From positions 62,001-126,000 of the forward strand of contig NZ_BNDS01000001.1 in assembly GCF_014656545.1 (NCBI RefSeq): a stretch of 64,000 bases of DNA. Direction: 5' to 3'. The notes under the pieces were generated by a model that saw only the letters and a list, made by a program, of their open reading frames with translations, was not told the origin of the DNA and ran no database searches. This DNA comes from Neobacillus kokaensis. GTDB taxonomy: Bacteria; Bacillota; Bacilli; Bacillales; Cytobacillaceae. Position numbers and translations under genes: made by a program. This document shows, in pieces, positions 37,426 through 48,728 of the stretch (position 1 is its first letter; every line of letters begins with the position of its first letter).

Positions 37426-37982
37426 TGCCAAAACAAGTCATTAATTCGGCAAAAGAAAGAATGACAAAAGGAATTCAAGCGTATACTAGAGAGCTTGCGA
37501 GTATCCGTGCCGGAAGGGCGAGCGCCTCATTATTGGATAGAATTACAGTAGATTATTATGGAGCACCAACACCTGTCAATCAACTAGCAGGTATTTCAAC
37601 TCCTGAAGCTAGACTGCTAGTGATTCAGCCTTATGATAAGTCAATTCTTGGGGAAATTGAAAAAGCGATTCTGAAGTCAGATCTTGGATTAAATCCATCC
37701 AACGACGGCTCAATTATTCGCCTTGCCATACCACAATTAACAGAAGAGCGAAGAAAAGAACTTGTGAAATTGGTGAAGAAAGAATCAGAAGAAGCGAAAA
37801 TTGCCATTCGTAATGTTCGCCGTGATGCAAATGATGATTTGAAAAAGTTAGAGAAAAATGGCGAAATTACTGAAGATGCCCTTCGTGGATATTCAGATGA
37901 TATTCAAAAACTGACAGATGATCACATCAACAAAATCGATCAAATCACAAAAGATAAAGAAAAAGAAATTATGGAAGTATAA
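37425..37982 (+). CDS. frr: Ribosome recycling factor
   Basis: A 185-residue factor that, with EF-G, splits post-termination ribosomes. The three-helix bundle starts with [29 protein letters not shown]; the domain II hinge is followed by [32 protein letters not shown]. Length is the family standard. It overlaps the pyrH stop by one base, with AGGGGGAAAA as ribosome-binding site. Confidence 0.98.
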   Translation: MPKQVINSAKERMTKGIQAYTRELASIRAGRASASLLDRITVDYYGAPTPVNQLAGISTPEARLLVIQPYDKSILGEIEKAILKSDLGLNPSNDGSIIRLAIPQLTEERRKELVKLVKKESEEAKIAIRNVRRDANDDLKKLEKNGEITEDALRGYSDDIQKLTDDHINKIDQITKDKEKEIMEV

Positions 37983-37994
37983 TTGGAATCATAG

Positions 37995-38018
37995 ACCCTC
38001 TTTTAAGGGGGTTTTTTT
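37995..38018 (+). terminator. Terminator after frr
   Basis: ACCCTC (37995-38000), a six-base loop, GGGGGT (38007-38012), followed by seven Ts. Confidence 0.75.
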
Positions 38019-38193
38019 CCTATTTTAGCTTATTCTGAATTCATTTTTATTTACATAGGTATTTAAAGAGATATCTTTTGGATTATTTGGTATGATAGAA
38101 GCATGCTAACTAATAGATATCCGATACATATATGCATACAGGTTAAAGGTTTATTTTCGGAGGAAATGAATAAGTATTTGGAGGAGCAATGTT

Positions 38194-38970
38194 ATGTTTA
38201 ATAAAATAAGGCTTTGGAAGAACCAAAATAACTCTTCCATACTCCGAGATAAAATAGAGGAAATTAAAAAGTCACCAGTTCCCGAACATGTTGCCATCAT
38301 TATGGATGGTAATGGCCGATGGGCAAAAAAACGGGCATTGCCAAGGGTTGCTGGCCACCATGAAGGAATGAAGGTTGTTCGTAAAACTACTATGCTGGCA
38401 AGTGATCTTGGTATAAAAACATTAACATTATATGCTTTTTCGACAGAAAATTGGAAAAGGCCTAAAAATGAAGTCGACTATATTATGAAGCTTCCAGAGG
38501 AGTTTCTTGGTACATTTCTTCCCGAGCTCGTGGAGAATAATGTTCAAGTGAAAATGATGGGGTATAAAAATCAACTGCCAATACATACACTCCGCGCAAT
38601 AGAAAAAGCTATGGAAAAAACGAAAAATAATGATGGTCTTGTATTAAACTTTGCTTTGAATTATGGCAGTCGTGCGGAAATTATCGATGCTGTAAAGCAG
38701 GTTGTAACGGATTATAAGAGTGGGAAAATAGAGGAGTCTGAACTTAATGAAGAGGTTTTTTCCTCCTATTTGATGACTTCTGAATTCCCCGACCCTGACT
38801 TATTAATCCGTACAAGCGGGGAAATCCGTTTAAGCAATTTTATGCTATGGCAATTGGCTTACTCAGAATTTTGGTTTACAGATGTGTTATGGCCAGATTT
38901 CAATGAGGAGCATTTACTGGAAGCTATTGAGGTATTCCAAAAACGGCAGCGCCGCTTTGGGGGAATATAA
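38194..38970 (+). CDS. uppS: Undecaprenyl pyrophosphate synthase
   Basis: A 258-residue cis-prenyltransferase that makes the C55 lipid carrier for peptidoglycan and teichoic acids. The catalytic Asp38 is in HVAIIMDGNGRWAKKR, followed by GHHEGMKVVRK, TLYAFSTENWKRP, and the C-terminal DLLIRTSGEIRLSNFMLWQLAYSE signature. The first 27 residues are a variable extension. GGAGGAGC precedes the ATG. An extended -10 (TGGTATGAT near 38088-38096) may start the uppS-cdsA-dxr-rseP unit. Confidence 0.97.
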   Translation: MFNKIRLWKNQNNSSILRDKIEEIKKSPVPEHVAIIMDGNGRWAKKRALPRVAGHHEGMKVVRKTTMLASDLGIKTLTLYAFSTENWKRPKNEVDYIMKLPEEFLGTFLPELVENNVQVKMMGYKNQLPIHTLRAIEKAMEKTKNNDGLVLNFALNYGSRAEIIDAVKQVVTDYKSGKIEESELNEEVFSSYLMTSEFPDPDLLIRTSGEIRLSNFMLWQLAYSEFWFTDVLWPDFNEEHLLEAIEVFQKRQRRFGGI

Positions 38971-39056
38971 CCAGCAATAATGTAATTCCAATATAAATTA
39001 GGCCAACAATATCATTTGTTAGCCTTCTTACTATTAAAAAGGTGTTGAAAAAATAA

Positions 39057-39839
39057 ATGAAGCAAAGAATCATAACTGCCGTTGTCGCTGCAGCGTTATT
39101 TGTGCCAATTGTATTTTACGGCGGCCTTCCTTTTTTGCTGTTAACTTATGTTTTGGCAAGCGTTGGACTATATGAGTTAATCAGGATGAAGAAACTAAAT
39201 GTTTTTTCTCCATATGGGTTTTTATCGTTATTAATTCTTTGGGTCCTTCTTCTTCCAAATGAAATTATTGAGGATTTTTATTATTCCAAAACAGAAATTG
39301 GAATAGTCTTGATTCTGTTATTATTGACATATACAGTCCTTACAAAAAATCGCTTTAACTTTGAAGATGCGGCTTTTTCTATTTTATCTGCTATTTACGT
39401 AGGAATTGGCTTTTTCTTTTTTATTGAAACACGTCAAGCAGGACTTGTATATATTTTTTATACATTATTTATTATTTGGGCAACTGATTCTGGTGCTTAT
39501 TTTATCGGGAAAGCATTCGGAAAGAAGAAGCTTTGGCCGGAAATCAGTCCTAATAAAACGGTTGAAGGGTCCATTGGCGGTGTAGTTTGTGCGGTTGTAG
39601 TGGCCATTCTATTTGGAGTATTACCAAACTTTGATGCAAACATTGTTACATTAATGGGAATGACGATTATCCTTTCCGTTTTTGGACAGATTGGCGACCT
39701 TGTTCAATCGGCTTATAAACGCCATTTTAATGTAAAGGATTCAGGTAATATTTTACCTGGCCATGGCGGTATTTTAGACCGTTTTGACAGCTTATTATTT
39801 GTTTTGCCTTTACTCCATTTATTTCACATCTGGTCTTAA
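39057..39839 (+). CDS. cdsA: Phosphatidate cytidylyltransferase
   Basis: A 260-residue membrane enzyme that makes CDP-diacylglycerol from phosphatidic acid and CTP. About seven hydrophobic segments are visible. The C-terminal signature is GDLVQSAYKRHFNVKDSGNILPGHGGILDRFDS, with SPNKTVEGSIGG before it. AAAAAGGTG lies somewhat far upstream of the ATG. Conserved order: uppS-cdsA-dxr-rseP. Confidence 0.97.
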   Translation: MKQRIITAVVAAALFVPIVFYGGLPFLLLTYVLASVGLYELIRMKKLNVFSPYGFLSLLILWVLLLPNEIIEDFYYSKTEIGIVLILLLLTYTVLTKNRFNFEDAAFSILSAIYVGIGFFFFIETRQAGLVYIFYTLFIIWATDSGAYFIGKAFGKKKLWPEISPNKTVEGSIGGVVCAVVVAILFGVLPNFDANIVTLMGMTIILSVFGQIGDLVQSAYKRHFNVKDSGNILPGHGGILDRFDSLLFVLPLLHLFHIWS

Positions 39840-39865
39840 ACCGCAAACTCAGGAGATGACATAGT

Positions 39866-41008
39866 TTGAAGAAAATAAGTTTATTAGGAGCCACAGGTTC
39901 AATTGGCATCCAAACGCTGGACATTATTCGCGAGCATCCTGGTGAATTTAGATTAGCGGCAATGTCCATTGGAAAAAACATCGAATTAGCTCGAAAAATT
40001 ATCGTTGAATTCCAGCCAGAACTTGTTTCTGTCCAAAATTATAGTGATTTTGATACATTAAAAGCAGAATTCCCTCATACAAATTTCACATATGGGGATG
40101 AGGGAATAATTGAGGCAGCGATTTACGAAAAGGCAGATATCCTTGTTAATGCTGTGCTGGGTAGTGTAGGATTGAATCCCACTTTACAGGCGATTGAGTG
40201 TGGGAAAACAATTGCCATTGCTAATAAAGAAACACTGGTTACTGCGGGCCATTTGGTAATGGAGGCAGCACGAAGAAATTACGTTTCACTCTTACCTGTA
40301 GACAGCGAACATTCTGCAATTTTTCAATCACTGCAAGGAGAAAGAGAAAAAAATATTGAACGTTTGATCCTAACAGCGTCTGGAGGAAGCTTTCGCGACC
40401 GAACTCGGAATGAATTAGAGCAAGTTACAGTGGAAGAAGCTTTAAACCATCCTAATTGGTCGATGGGGGCAAAAATTACAATTGACTCTGCAACCATGAT
40501 GAATAAAGGACTAGAAGTTATTGAGGCACATTGGCTTTTTAATCTGCCATATGAAAAAATTGACGTTCTGCTGCACAAAGAAAGCATTATTCATTCTATG
40601 GTTGAATTTCATGATTCTAGTATTATTGCTCAGCTTGGGACACCAGATATGCGGGTTCCCATTCAATATGCGCTCACATATCCCGAGCGTATACCGCTTC
40701 CATCTGGCCATCGTCTAGATTTGGCAAAAATCGGTCAATTGCATTTTCAAGAGATGGATTTGAGCCGCTTTCGCTGCCTGCATTTTGCCTATGAGGCAGG
40801 GAGGGCAGGAGGCACAATGCCAACCGTTTTAAATGCTGCAAATGAAACAGCTGTTGCGGCCTTCTTGGAAGGCAAGATTCGTTTCTTGCAAATTGAAGAT
40901 TTGGTTGAAAAAGCATTGGACAATCATCAAGCCATTAATTACCCAAGCTTAAGTACAATCCAAGAAGTTGACAAGGAAACAAGACAGTATGTACAATCAC
41001 TCTTATAA
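39866..41008 (+). CDS. dxr: 1-deoxy-D-xylulose 5-phosphate reductoisomerase
   Basis: A 380-residue MEP-pathway enzyme making 2-C-methyl-D-erythritol 4-phosphate with NADPH. The cofactor loop is [16 protein letters not shown], with [23 protein letters not shown] (metal-binding D and E), [38 protein letters not shown], and a C-terminal [11 protein letters not shown]. Starts at TTG (39866) with AGGAGATG upstream; this start gives the family N terminus. It feeds UppS with isoprenoid precursors. Confidence 0.97.
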   Translation: MKKISLLGATGSIGIQTLDIIREHPGEFRLAAMSIGKNIELARKIIVEFQPELVSVQNYSDFDTLKAEFPHTNFTYGDEGIIEAAIYEKADILVNAVLGSVGLNPTLQAIECGKTIAIANKETLVTAGHLVMEAARRNYVSLLPVDSEHSAIFQSLQGEREKNIERLILTASGGSFRDRTRNELEQVTVEEALNHPNWSMGAKITIDSATMMNKGLEVIEAHWLFNLPYEKIDVLLHKESIIHSMVEFHDSSIIAQLGTPDMRVPIQYALTYPERIPLPSGHRLDLAKIGQLHFQEMDLSRFRCLHFAYEAGRAGGTMPTVLNAANETAVAAFLEGKIRFLQIEDLVEKALDNHQAINYPSLSTIQEVDKETRQYVQSLL

Positions 41009-41078
41009 GAAAAGCGGAATTGTAAACCGTTGAAGAAGTTGAAAAACTTCTCTACCCCAAAAAAAGGTGGTTTTATTT

Positions 41079-42341
41079 TTGAGTACAGTTATTGCCTTTA
41101 TTGTGATTTTTGGTGCACTGGTCTTCTTTCATGAATTAGGTCACTTTATTTTTGCCAAAAGGGCCGGCATTCTATGCCGTGAATTTGCCATTGGAATGGG
41201 TCCAAAAGTGTTTTCTCATAAGAAGGGAGAAACAACTTATACAATTCGGCTGCTGCCTATTGGCGGTTTTGTCCGTATGGCAGGGGAAGACCCCGAAATG
41301 GTGGAAATTAAGCCTGGCTATCGAATTGGGCTATTATTTAATAAGGAAGAAAAAGTATCTAAAATCATTTTAAATAATAAAGATAAGTTTCCTAACTGCC
41401 GGATTGTTGAAGTTGAATATGCAGATATTGAAAAGAATCTGATTATAAAAGGATATCCTGATGATGAAAATGATAGCTTACAGACTTTTTCAATAGAACC
41501 TTGGGCTGTAATTGTTGAGAACGGGGTGGAATCGCAAATTGCCCCGATTGATAGGCAATTTTCTTCAAAAACGTTAGGGCAAAGGTTTATGGCAATTTTT
41601 GCTGGGCCAATGATGAACTTTGTGCTTGCTTTTATTATCTTCATTCTCATTGCTTTACTACAGGGTGTACCTACTAATGAGCCAAAATTAGGGGTGATTA
41701 CCCCTGATGGTGCTGCTAAAGCTGCGGGACTTCAAAAAGGAGATATTATTCAAAGTATTAATGGTTCCGAAATTACAAGTTGGAATGATGTAGTGGAGAT
41801 CATCCGTCAAAATCCGAATGAAAAACTCGATTTTTCCATCGTACGTAATGGACAAGAAAAAGATGTCCAGGTGACACCGCAAGAAAAAACAGTTGATGGA
41901 AAGAAAATGGGGATTATCGGGGTTTACAGTCCCGTAGAAAAATCGCCGGTCCAAGCCATTACTACAGGTGCGAAAGAAACTTATTTTTGGACTACTCAAA
42001 TTTTTGTGATGGTTGGGAAGCTAGTAACCGGACAATTTTCAATAGATGCACTTTCCGGTCCTGTAGGGATCTACTATTCAACCGATGAAGTGGCAAAATC
42101 GGGGATATACTACTTAATGAAATGGGCAGGAATTCTCAGCATTAACTTAGGAATCATGAATTTATTGCCTATTCCCGCGCTTGATGGCGGCAGGCTGATG
42201 TTTTTTGCAATCGAAGCTGTCAGAGGAAAACCAATTGACAGACAAAAAGAAGGAATGGTCCATTTTATTGGCTTTGCTTTACTGATGCTGCTTATGCTAG
42301 TAGTTACATGGAATGATATTCAAAGGTTTTTCTTGAAATAA
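41079..42341 (+). CDS. rseP: Site-2 intramembrane metalloprotease RseP/RasP
   Basis: A 420-residue zinc protease in the membrane. The HExxH site is HELGH at 18-22 in the first helix, and the second metal site is NLLPIPALDGGRL near the C terminus. A PDZ domain (about 200-270, VITPDGAAKAAGLQKGDIIQSINGSEI) lies between. It degrades clipped anti-sigma factors such as RsiW. TTG at 41079 is chosen, with AAAGGTGG seven bases upstream; an in-frame GTG at 41067 lies in that ribosome site. A small hairpin AGAAGTT-GAAA-AACTTCT (41034-41051) sits in the leader. Confidence 0.96.
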   Translation: MSTVIAFIVIFGALVFFHELGHFIFAKRAGILCREFAIGMGPKVFSHKKGETTYTIRLLPIGGFVRMAGEDPEMVEIKPGYRIGLLFNKEEKVSKIILNNKDKFPNCRIVEVEYADIEKNLIIKGYPDDENDSLQTFSIEPWAVIVENGVESQIAPIDRQFSSKTLGQRFMAIFAGPMMNFVLAFIIFILIALLQGVPTNEPKLGVITPDGAAKAAGLQKGDIIQSINGSEITSWNDVVEIIRQNPNEKLDFSIVRNGQEKDVQVTPQEKTVDGKKMGIIGVYSPVEKSPVQAITTGAKETYFWTTQIFVMVGKLVTGQFSIDALSGPVGIYYSTDEVAKSGIYYLMKWAGILSINLGIMNLLPIPALDGGRLMFFAIEAVRGKPIDRQKEGMVHFIGFALLMLLMLVVTWNDIQRFFLK

Positions 42342-42350
42342 TAAAGTTGG

Positions 42351-42379
42351 GGAACCCGCCAGTGGTTCCTCTTTTTTTA
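42351..42379 (+). terminator. Terminator after rseP
   Basis: GGAACC (42351-42356) pairs with GGTTCC (42364-42369), seven-base loop, then a run of Ts. Confidence 0.82.
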
Positions 42380-42450
42380 TGTAAACTTATTATTTACGGA
42401 AAATGGATGAAGTTTTTTTGTGGGATAAAACCAAATCAGTCAAGTTGATG

Positions 42451-42459
42451 TGATATAAT
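42451..42459 (+). promoter_or_regulatory. Extended -10 promoter of polC
   Basis: TGATATAAT at 42451-42459 combines a TGn element with a perfect -10. No good -35 is present at the expected distance. It lies 49 bases upstream of the polC start. Confidence 0.55.
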
Positions 42460-42508
42460 TACTTTTTGAAAAGAAATAGATAGAGATTTTTAGATGGGAG
42501 AGAGAACG

Positions 42509-45500
42509 ATGAGCGAACATGCCTTGGGCAATAAAGAGCGATTCCAACTCTTGCTCCAGCAGCTGCAATTAGTTGAGGATGCTGTTGTAGTGTATTTCAA
42601 CAATGCGCAAATTGAAAGGCTGTTAGTTGAAAAGAAAACGAGGAAGTGGCATTTTCAATTTTTATTTGAAGCAATCCTTCCCTTTAATGTTTATATCCAG
42701 TTTGCAACGCGGCTTGAAAGAACTTTTTCAAATATCGCGAATATTTCTTACGAAATCAATGTAGAAAATTCCGCATTTACTGGGGAACTATTACAACAAT
42801 ACTGGAGTCATTGCATTCAACAAATTGATGGAATGTCACCGCCTCTTACAAAACTTTTAAATGAACAAATTCCCCAGCTTAACGGGCTTAAACTAATCGT
42901 TACTGTTCATAACGAAACAGAAGGGATGACGCTAAAAAATAAATATGGTCCCGTTATTGGACAAATTCTTCAATCCTTCGGTTTTCCAATGTTATCAATT
43001 GAAACAGAAGTCAATAATATAGAAAAGAATGAAGAGTATCAGAAATTCTTACTTGCTAAGGAAAAAGAAGACCAGGAACGAGCGCTTTTGGCAATGGTAG
43101 AAATGCAGAAGAAAGATGCAGAAGGTGACCAGGCAAATGGTGAGTCTGCTGAAGGACCGCTATCGATTGGACTTACCATTAAGGATGACAGTGAACAAAG
43201 AAGCATGATTGATATTGTTGACGAAGAAAGAAGAGTAGTACTTGAAGGGTATATCTTTGATGCTGAAATCCGTGAATTAAGAAGCGGACGCTCACTGCTT
43301 ACGTTTAAAATTACAGACTACACAAGCTCTATTATGGTTAAAATGTTTTCCCGTGATAAAGAGGATGCGAATCAATTTCAACGTGTGAAAAAAGGCATGT
43401 GGGTAAAGGTGCGGGGAAGTATCCAAAATGATACCTTTGTCCGCGACCTCGTGATGATCGCAAATGATATTCATGAAATAAAGCCTGTCCAGCGGAAGGA
43501 TACAGCACCTGAAGGCGAAAAACGGGTAGAATTGCATCTCCATTCACCGATGAGTCAGATGGATGCTGTTACACCAGTTAGTGCACTTGTGGCACAAGCG
43601 AAAAAATGGGGGCATAAAGCCATTGCGATAACTGACCATGCAGTTGCACAGTCATTCCCTGAGGCTTTTGGTGCAGGGAAAAAAAATGATATCAAAATTC
43701 TTTACGGGGTTGAGGCAAATTTGGTGGATGATGGTGTACCAATTGCCTATAATGATGCACACCGCTTGCTTGCAGAGGATACGTATGTCGTATTCGACGT
43801 GGAAACGACAGGTTTATCCGCAGTATACGATACGATAATTGAACTAGCTGCCGTAAAGGTAAAAGATGGTGATATCATTGACCGGTTTGAATCTTTTGCT
43901 AATCCACATCACCGTTTGTCCGCAACAACCATTAATTTAACGGGAATAACAGATGATATGGTACAAAACGCCCCAGAAGTATCAGAGGTGTTAAAGAAGT
44001 TTAATGATTGGACCGAGGACGCTGTTCTTGTTGCCCATAATGCATCCTTTGATATGGGCTTCTTAAATGTCGGATATAAAAAAATCGGCTTTGAAAAGGC
44101 GAAAAACCCGGTAATTGATACCCTGGAACTTGGCCGTTTTCTATACCCGGAATTAAAGAATCACCGCCTAAATACTTTAGCCAAAAGATTCGATATAGAA
44201 TTGACACAGCACCATCGGGCAATTTATGACGCAGAAGCTACCGGCTATTTGTTATTGAAAATGTTAAAGGATGCTGCTGACAAAGGGATCGAATATCATG
44301 ATCAGTTCAATGAAAATATGGGAAAAGGGAATGCCTATCAGCGGGCGAGACCTTATCATTGCACGCTTATAGCGCAGACGGAGGCTGGCTTAAAAAATCT
44401 ATTTAAGTTAATTTCAATTTCACATATTAAATATTTTTACCGCGTACCAAGAATTCCTCGTTCCATTTTGCAAAAATATCGCGAAGGGATTATTGTCGGT
44501 TCAGCATGTGATAAAGGTGAAGTATTTGAAGGAATGATGCAGAAGGGTCCAGAAGAAGTGGAGGAAGCTGCCCGTTTTTATGACTATCTTGAAGTTATGC
44601 CAAAACAGGTATATGCACCCCTTATCGAGATGGAATTAATCCGCAATGAAAATGCACTTGAACAAATAATTGGCAATATCGTATCTCTTGGAGATAAACT
44701 TGGAATCCCAGTAGTTGCTACAGGAAATGTTCATTATCTGAACGAAAATGATAAAATTTATCGCAAAATCTTAATCAGCTCTCAAGGCGGTGCAAACCCG
44801 CTGAATCGCCATGAACTTCCGGATGTTCATTTTCGAACAACAAATGAAATGCTCGATGCCTTTTCATTTCTTGGTGCTGAAAAAGCTAAAGAAATTGTTG
44901 TCACCAACACGAATAAAATTGCCGATATGATTGATGTCATTAAACCGATAAAAGACGATCTATACACACCAAGAATTGAAGGTGCAGAAGATGAAATGCG
45001 GCAAATGAGCTATGACATGGCGCATAGAATTTATGGTGACACGCTGCCAGAGATTGTCGAAGCACGTCTTGAAAAAGAATTGAAAAGTATCATTGGTCAT
45101 GGATTTGCTGTTATTTATTTGATTTCTCATAAGCTTGTAAAAAAATCCTTGGATGACGGTTACTTAGTTGGATCACGTGGCTCGGTTGGTTCTTCCTTTG
45201 TTGCTACGATGACAGAGATAACGGAAGTGAATCCATTACCGCCGCATTATGTTTGTCCTGACTGCAAACATTCTGAGTTTTTTAATGACGGTTCAGTCGG
45301 CTCTGGGTTTGATTTGCCTGATAAGGATTGTCCTCAGTGCGGTGCTAAATATCGTAAAGATGGTCATGATATTCCATTTGAAACATTTCTTGGGTTCAAA
45401 GGGGACAAGGTGCCGGATATTGACTTAAACTTCTCAGGTGAATATCAGCCTCGGGCACATAACTACACTAAAGTATTGTTCGGTGAAGACTACGTTTATC

Positions 45501-46834
45501 GTGCGGGTACAATTGGTACGGTGGCTGATAAAACAGCATTTGGCTATGTGAAAGCCTATCAGCAGGATCATAATCTGCATATGCGTAATGCCGAGATCGA
45601 ACGTTTAGCATCCGGCTGTACAGGTGTAAAACGGACAACAGGTCAGCACCCGGGTGGAATTATCGTTATTCCAGATTATATGGATGTGTATGATTTTACA
45701 CCGATTCAATTTCCGGCAGACGATAGAAATTCTGAATGGAAAACAACGCATTTTGATTTCCATTCTATCCATGATAATGTCTTAAAGCTTGATATCCTTG
45801 GCCACGATGATCCGACCGTTATTAGAATGCTGCAGGACTTAAGCGGGATTGATCCGAAAACTATCCCAACAGATGATCCGGAAGTTATGAAAATTTTCAG
45901 CAGTACGGAAACATTAGGTGTAACGGAAGAGCAAATTATGTGTAAAACCGGAACGTTTGGTATCCCGGAATTTGGAACAAGATTTGTCCGGCAAATGCTA
46001 GAGGATACAAAACCGACCACATTTTCTGAACTTGTTCAAATTTCCGGTCTGTCACATGGTACAGATGTATGGCTTGGAAATGCACAAGAATTAATCCACA
46101 ATCAGACATGTAACCTTAGTGAAGTAATTGGATGTCGTGATGATATCATGGTTTATTTGATTTATCAGGGACTCGAACCTTCATTTGCCTTTAAAATTAT
46201 GGAATCTGTTCGTAAAGGGAAAGGCTTAACCGAAGAAATGGAAGCTGAAATGAGGAAGAATGAAGTACCTGAATGGTATATCGACTCATGTAAAAAGATA
46301 AAATACATGTTTCCGAAAGCTCACGCTGCAGCCTATGTGTTAATGGCAGTGCGTATTGCCTATTTTAAGGTACACCTGCCGCTATTGTACTATGCTGCTT
46401 ATTTTACCGTTCGAGCTGAAGACTTTGATCTTGAAACGATGACACGGGGTTCTGAAGCAATCCGAGCCAAGATTGAAGAGATTAATGCAAAAGGGCTGGA
46501 AGCTTCCAACAAAGAGAAAAGTTTATTAACAGTCCTAGAGCTGGCGCTTGAAATGACTGAAAGAGGCTACAGCTTCCAAAATTATGACTTGTATCAATCG
46601 GATGCTTCTGAGTTTATCATTGAAGGTAATTCCTTAATTCCACCATTCAATTCCATCCCGGGTCTTGGAACAAATGCTGCTGTCAACATTGTTAAAGCAC
46701 GTGAAAATGGAGAGTTTTTATCAAAAGAAGATTTGCAGCAGCGCGGAAAGGTATCAAAAACCATCCTTGAATATTTAGATCGGCAAGGCTGTCTAGCATC
46801 ACTGCCAGAACAAAATCAGCTTTCCCTATTCTAA
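42509..46834 (+). CDS. polC: DNA polymerase III alpha subunit, PolC type
   Basis: A 1441-residue replicative polymerase of low-G+C Gram-positives with built-in proofreading. In order: N-terminal domain, OB fold (about 235-320), PHP domain beginning [17 protein letters not shown], DEDDh exonuclease ([37 protein letters not shown]) inserted in PHP, zinc-binding [10 protein letters not shown]...CPQCGAKY, and palm motifs [12 protein letters not shown] and [11 protein letters not shown], ending with helix-hairpin-helix and QNQLSLF. The ATG at 42509 has GGGAGAG upstream; one at 42494 is in frame but less likely. proS is missing before it. Confidence 0.98.
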   Translation: MSEHALGNKERFQLLLQQLQLVEDAVVVYFNNAQIERLLVEKKTRKWHFQFLFEAILPFNVYIQFATRLERTFSNIANISYEINVENSAFTGELLQQYWSHCIQQIDGMSPPLTKLLNEQIPQLNGLKLIVTVHNETEGMTLKNKYGPVIGQILQSFGFPMLSIETEVNNIEKNEEYQKFLLAKEKEDQERALLAMVEMQKKDAEGDQANGESAEGPLSIGLTIKDDSEQRSMIDIVDEERRVVLEGYIFDAEIRELRSGRSLLTFKITDYTSSIMVKMFSRDKEDANQFQRVKKGMWVKVRGSIQNDTFVRDLVMIANDIHEIKPVQRKDTAPEGEKRVELHLHSPMSQMDAVTPVSALVAQAKKWGHKAIAITDHAVAQSFPEAFGAGKKNDIKILYGVEANLVDDGVPIAYNDAHRLLAEDTYVVFDVETTGLSAVYDTIIELAAVKVKDGDIIDRFESFANPHHRLSATTINLTGITDDMVQNAPEVSEVLKKFNDWTEDAVLVAHNASFDMGFLNVGYKKIGFEKAKNPVIDTLELGRFLYPELKNHRLNTLAKRFDIELTQHHRAIYDAEATGYLLLKMLKDAADKGIEYHDQFNENMGKGNAYQRARPYHCTLIAQTEAGLKNLFKLISISHIKYFYRVPRIPRSILQKYREGIIVGSACDKGEVFEGMMQKGPEEVEEAARFYDYLEVMPKQVYAPLIEMELIRNENALEQIIGNIVSLGDKLGIPVVATGNVHYLNENDKIYRKILISSQGGANPLNRHELPDVHFRTTNEMLDAFSFLGAEKAKEIVVTNTNKIADMIDVIKPIKDDLYTPRIEGAEDEMRQMSYDMAHRIYGDTLPEIVEARLEKELKSIIGHGFAVIYLISHKLVKKSLDDGYLVGSRGSVGSSFVATMTEITEVNPLPPHYVCPDCKHSEFFNDGSVGSGFDLPDKDCPQCGAKYRKDGHDIPFETFLGFKGDKVPDIDLNFSGEYQPRAHNYTKVLFGEDYVYRAGTIGTVADKTAFGYVKAYQQDHNLHMRNAEIERLASGCTGVKRTTGQHPGGIIVIPDYMDVYDFTPIQFPADDRNSEWKTTHFDFHSIHDNVLKLDILGHDDPTVIRMLQDLSGIDPKTIPTDDPEVMKIFSSTETLGVTEEQIMCKTGTFGIPEFGTRFVRQMLEDTKPTTFSELVQISGLSHGTDVWLGNAQELIHNQTCNLSEVIGCRDDIMVYLIYQGLEPSFAFKIMESVRKGKGLTEEMEAEMRKNEVPEWYIDSCKKIKYMFPKAHAAAYVLMAVRIAYFKVHLPLLYYAAYFTVRAEDFDLETMTRGSEAIRAKIEEINAKGLEASNKEKSLLTVLELALEMTERGYSFQNYDLYQSDASEFIIEGNSLIPPFNSIPGLGTNAAVNIVKARENGEFLSKEDLQQRGKVSKTILEYLDRQGCLASLPEQNQLSLF

Positions 46835-46918
46835 GGTCATTCAAATCCTTGGATTTGCATATAGAAAATGGTTATGGTATAGTTTTATTGGAAATACTAA
46901 TGATTACTCTCGTATCTA

Positions 46919-46943
46919 AGAGTGGGGGCCCTCCCACTCTTTC
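46919..46943 (+). terminator. Terminator after polC
   Basis: AGAGTGGG (46919-46926), a six-base loop, CCCACTCT (46933-46940), then TT. The short T tract makes it moderate in strength. Confidence 0.72.
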
Positions 46944-46968
46944 GTGTTGTTTACGACGGTTTTTTTGT

Positions 46969-47005
46969 TGTCTAGCTAAAGCGCCAGAGAGGCGCTATTG
47001 CTTTT
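46969..47005 (-). repeat. Miniature derivative of the dispersed repeat (copy E, minus orientation)
   Basis: On the minus strand this reads GAAAAGCAATAGCGCC then GGCGCTTTAGCTAGACA, joining both ends of the long element without its centre, as in copy D after sucD. GCGCC-AGAGA-GGCGC forms a hairpin. It lies between the polC terminator and rimP. Confidence 0.6.
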
Positions 47006-47072
47006 CTTGTTACTTTGATAAAATTTCCATGCACTACATAGCATAGTTTAAATGTGGAAAAGGAGGTATTAC

Positions 47073-47543
47073 ATGAGCAAAGTAACTGAAGTGGTCGAGG
47101 GACTGGCTGCACCGATTTGTCAAGAACTTGAGATCGAACTGGTAGAAATTGAATATGTCAAAGAAGGAAAAAGCTGGTTTCTTCGCGTATATATTGATAA
47201 AGACAACGGTGTTGATATCGAGGATTGCGGTCTGGTTAGTGAACGTCTCAGTGAAAAACTTGATGAGATTGACCCAATTCCACATAACTATTTTCTTGAA
47301 GTATCCTCTCCTGGAGCTGAACGGCCTTTAAAAAAACATAAGGATTTTGAAAGGGCAATCGGTAAAAATGTCTTTATAAAAACATATGAGCCAATTGACG
47401 GAGAAAAAAGCTTTGAAGGTACTTTATTAGAATTTGATGGCCAAATCGTAAAAGTAGAGATAAAAATTAAAACTCGAAAAAAGACCATCGACATTCCTTA
47501 TGAAAAAGTTGCTAATGCGAGGTTGGCAGTAACATTTTCATAA
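47073..47543 (+). CDS. rimP: Ribosome maturation factor RimP
   Basis: A 156-residue 30S assembly factor, identical in length to B. subtilis YlxS. Visible: [22 protein letters not shown]-like core (around 24-45), [36 protein letters not shown], and [15 protein letters not shown]. The ATG at 47073 follows AAAAGGAGGTATTAC. An upstream in-frame ATG at 47052 would place the Shine-Dalgarno inside the gene and is rejected. It heads the rimP-nusA-infB operon. Confidence 0.97.
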   Translation: MSKVTEVVEGLAAPICQELEIELVEIEYVKEGKSWFLRVYIDKDNGVDIEDCGLVSERLSEKLDEIDPIPHNYFLEVSSPGAERPLKKHKDFERAIGKNVFIKTYEPIDGEKSFEGTLLEFDGQIVKVEIKIKTRKKTIDIPYEKVANARLAVTFS

Positions 47544-47590
47544 AGATTTGAAAATCATAATTTAAAAAAGGATTAGGGGGATACAACCAA

Positions 47591-48712
47591 ATGAGCAGCG
47601 AATTAATGGATGCTCTTATAATTCTGGAAAAAGAAAAGGGTATTTCCAGGGACGTTTTGATTGATGCAATTGAGGCGGCACTAATATCGGCATATCGACG
47701 TAATTTTAATCAGGCTCAGAATGTTAGGATTGATTTAAATTTAGAAACAGGTTCAATGCGTGTTTTTGCCCGTAAGGAAGTTGTTGATGAAGTTTTTGAT
47801 CCTCGTCTTGAAATATCATTAGAAGATGCTAGACGCATTAATCCGAATTACCAAGTAGAAGATGTAGTAGAAATGGAAGTGACACCAAAGGATTTCGGCA
47901 GAATTGCCGCACAAACTGCAAAGCAAGTTGTCACTCAGCGTGTACGTGAGGCGGAAAGAGGCATTATCTATTCCGAATTTATTGACCGTGAAGAAGATAT
48001 TATGACAGGGATTGTCCAAAGGCTTGATTCTAAATTTATTTACGTCAGTTTAGGGAAAATTGAAGCCCTGCTGCCAGTAAATGAACAAATGCCAAATGAA
48101 CGATATAAACCTCATGATAGGATTAAAGTCTTTATCACAAAAGTTGAAAAGACCACTAAGGGACCTCAAATTTTTGTTTCACGTACACATCCAGGACTAT
48201 TAAAACGCCTATTTGAAATTGAAGTTCCTGAAATTTATGATGGTACTGTTGAAATTAAATCAGTCGCCCGTGAAGCTGGAGACCGTTCAAAGATTTCTGT
48301 TCATTCCGATAATCCTGAAGTTGATCCTGTTGGATCCTGTGTAGGACCAAAAGGTGCAAGAGTACAGGCGGTTGTAAATGAATTAAAAGGTGAAAAAATA
48401 GATATTGTCAAATGGTCGGACGATCCTGTCGTTTTTGTTGCCAATGCTTTAAGTCCATCAAAAGTTCTAGATGTCATTGTGAATGAGGATGAAAAAGCAA
48501 CTACAGTCATTGTCCCGGATTATCAGCTATCTTTAGCAATTGGGAAACGGGGTCAAAATGCCCGTCTTGCTGCAAAATTAACCAGCTGGAAAATTGACAT
48601 CAAATCAGAATCAGAAGCACGGGAATTGGGAATCTACCCACGTGAAGAAATAATTAAGTTATTTGATGATCAAGTTGATACGGATTTTAATTTCGATGAA
48701 GAGTTAGAGTAA
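47591..48712 (+). CDS. nusA: Transcription termination/antitermination protein NusA
   Basis: A 373-residue RNA polymerase-binding factor. The N-terminal domain (1-125) is followed by S1 (about 135-200, DIMTGIVQRLDSKFIYVSLGKIEALLP), KH1 (about 230-290, DPVGSCVGPKGARVQAVVNEL) and KH2 (about 300-345, LAIGKRGQNARLAAKLT). The acidic repeats of enterobacterial NusA are absent, as normal for Bacillus. AGGGGGA precedes the ATG. Confidence 0.98.
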   Translation: MSSELMDALIILEKEKGISRDVLIDAIEAALISAYRRNFNQAQNVRIDLNLETGSMRVFARKEVVDEVFDPRLEISLEDARRINPNYQVEDVVEMEVTPKDFGRIAAQTAKQVVTQRVREAERGIIYSEFIDREEDIMTGIVQRLDSKFIYVSLGKIEALLPVNEQMPNERYKPHDRIKVFITKVEKTTKGPQIFVSRTHPGLLKRLFEIEVPEIYDGTVEIKSVAREAGDRSKISVHSDNPEVDPVGSCVGPKGARVQAVVNELKGEKIDIVKWSDDPVVFVANALSPSKVLDVIVNEDEKATTVIVPDYQLSLAIGKRGQNARLAAKLTSWKIDIKSESEARELGIYPREEIIKLFDDQVDTDFNFDEELE

Positions 48713-48728
48713 TGTGAGGTGAATGGGC

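Noticed and set aside
46849-47046. 65-residue ORF between polC and rimP
   Set aside because: It runs through the polC terminator and a miniature repeat; the composition looks random and no ribosome-binding site is present.
46835-47072. Insertion-sequence remnant between polC and rimP or at other repeat copies
   Set aside because: No transposase fragment or target duplication could be seen; the repeats are short, non-coding palindromes.
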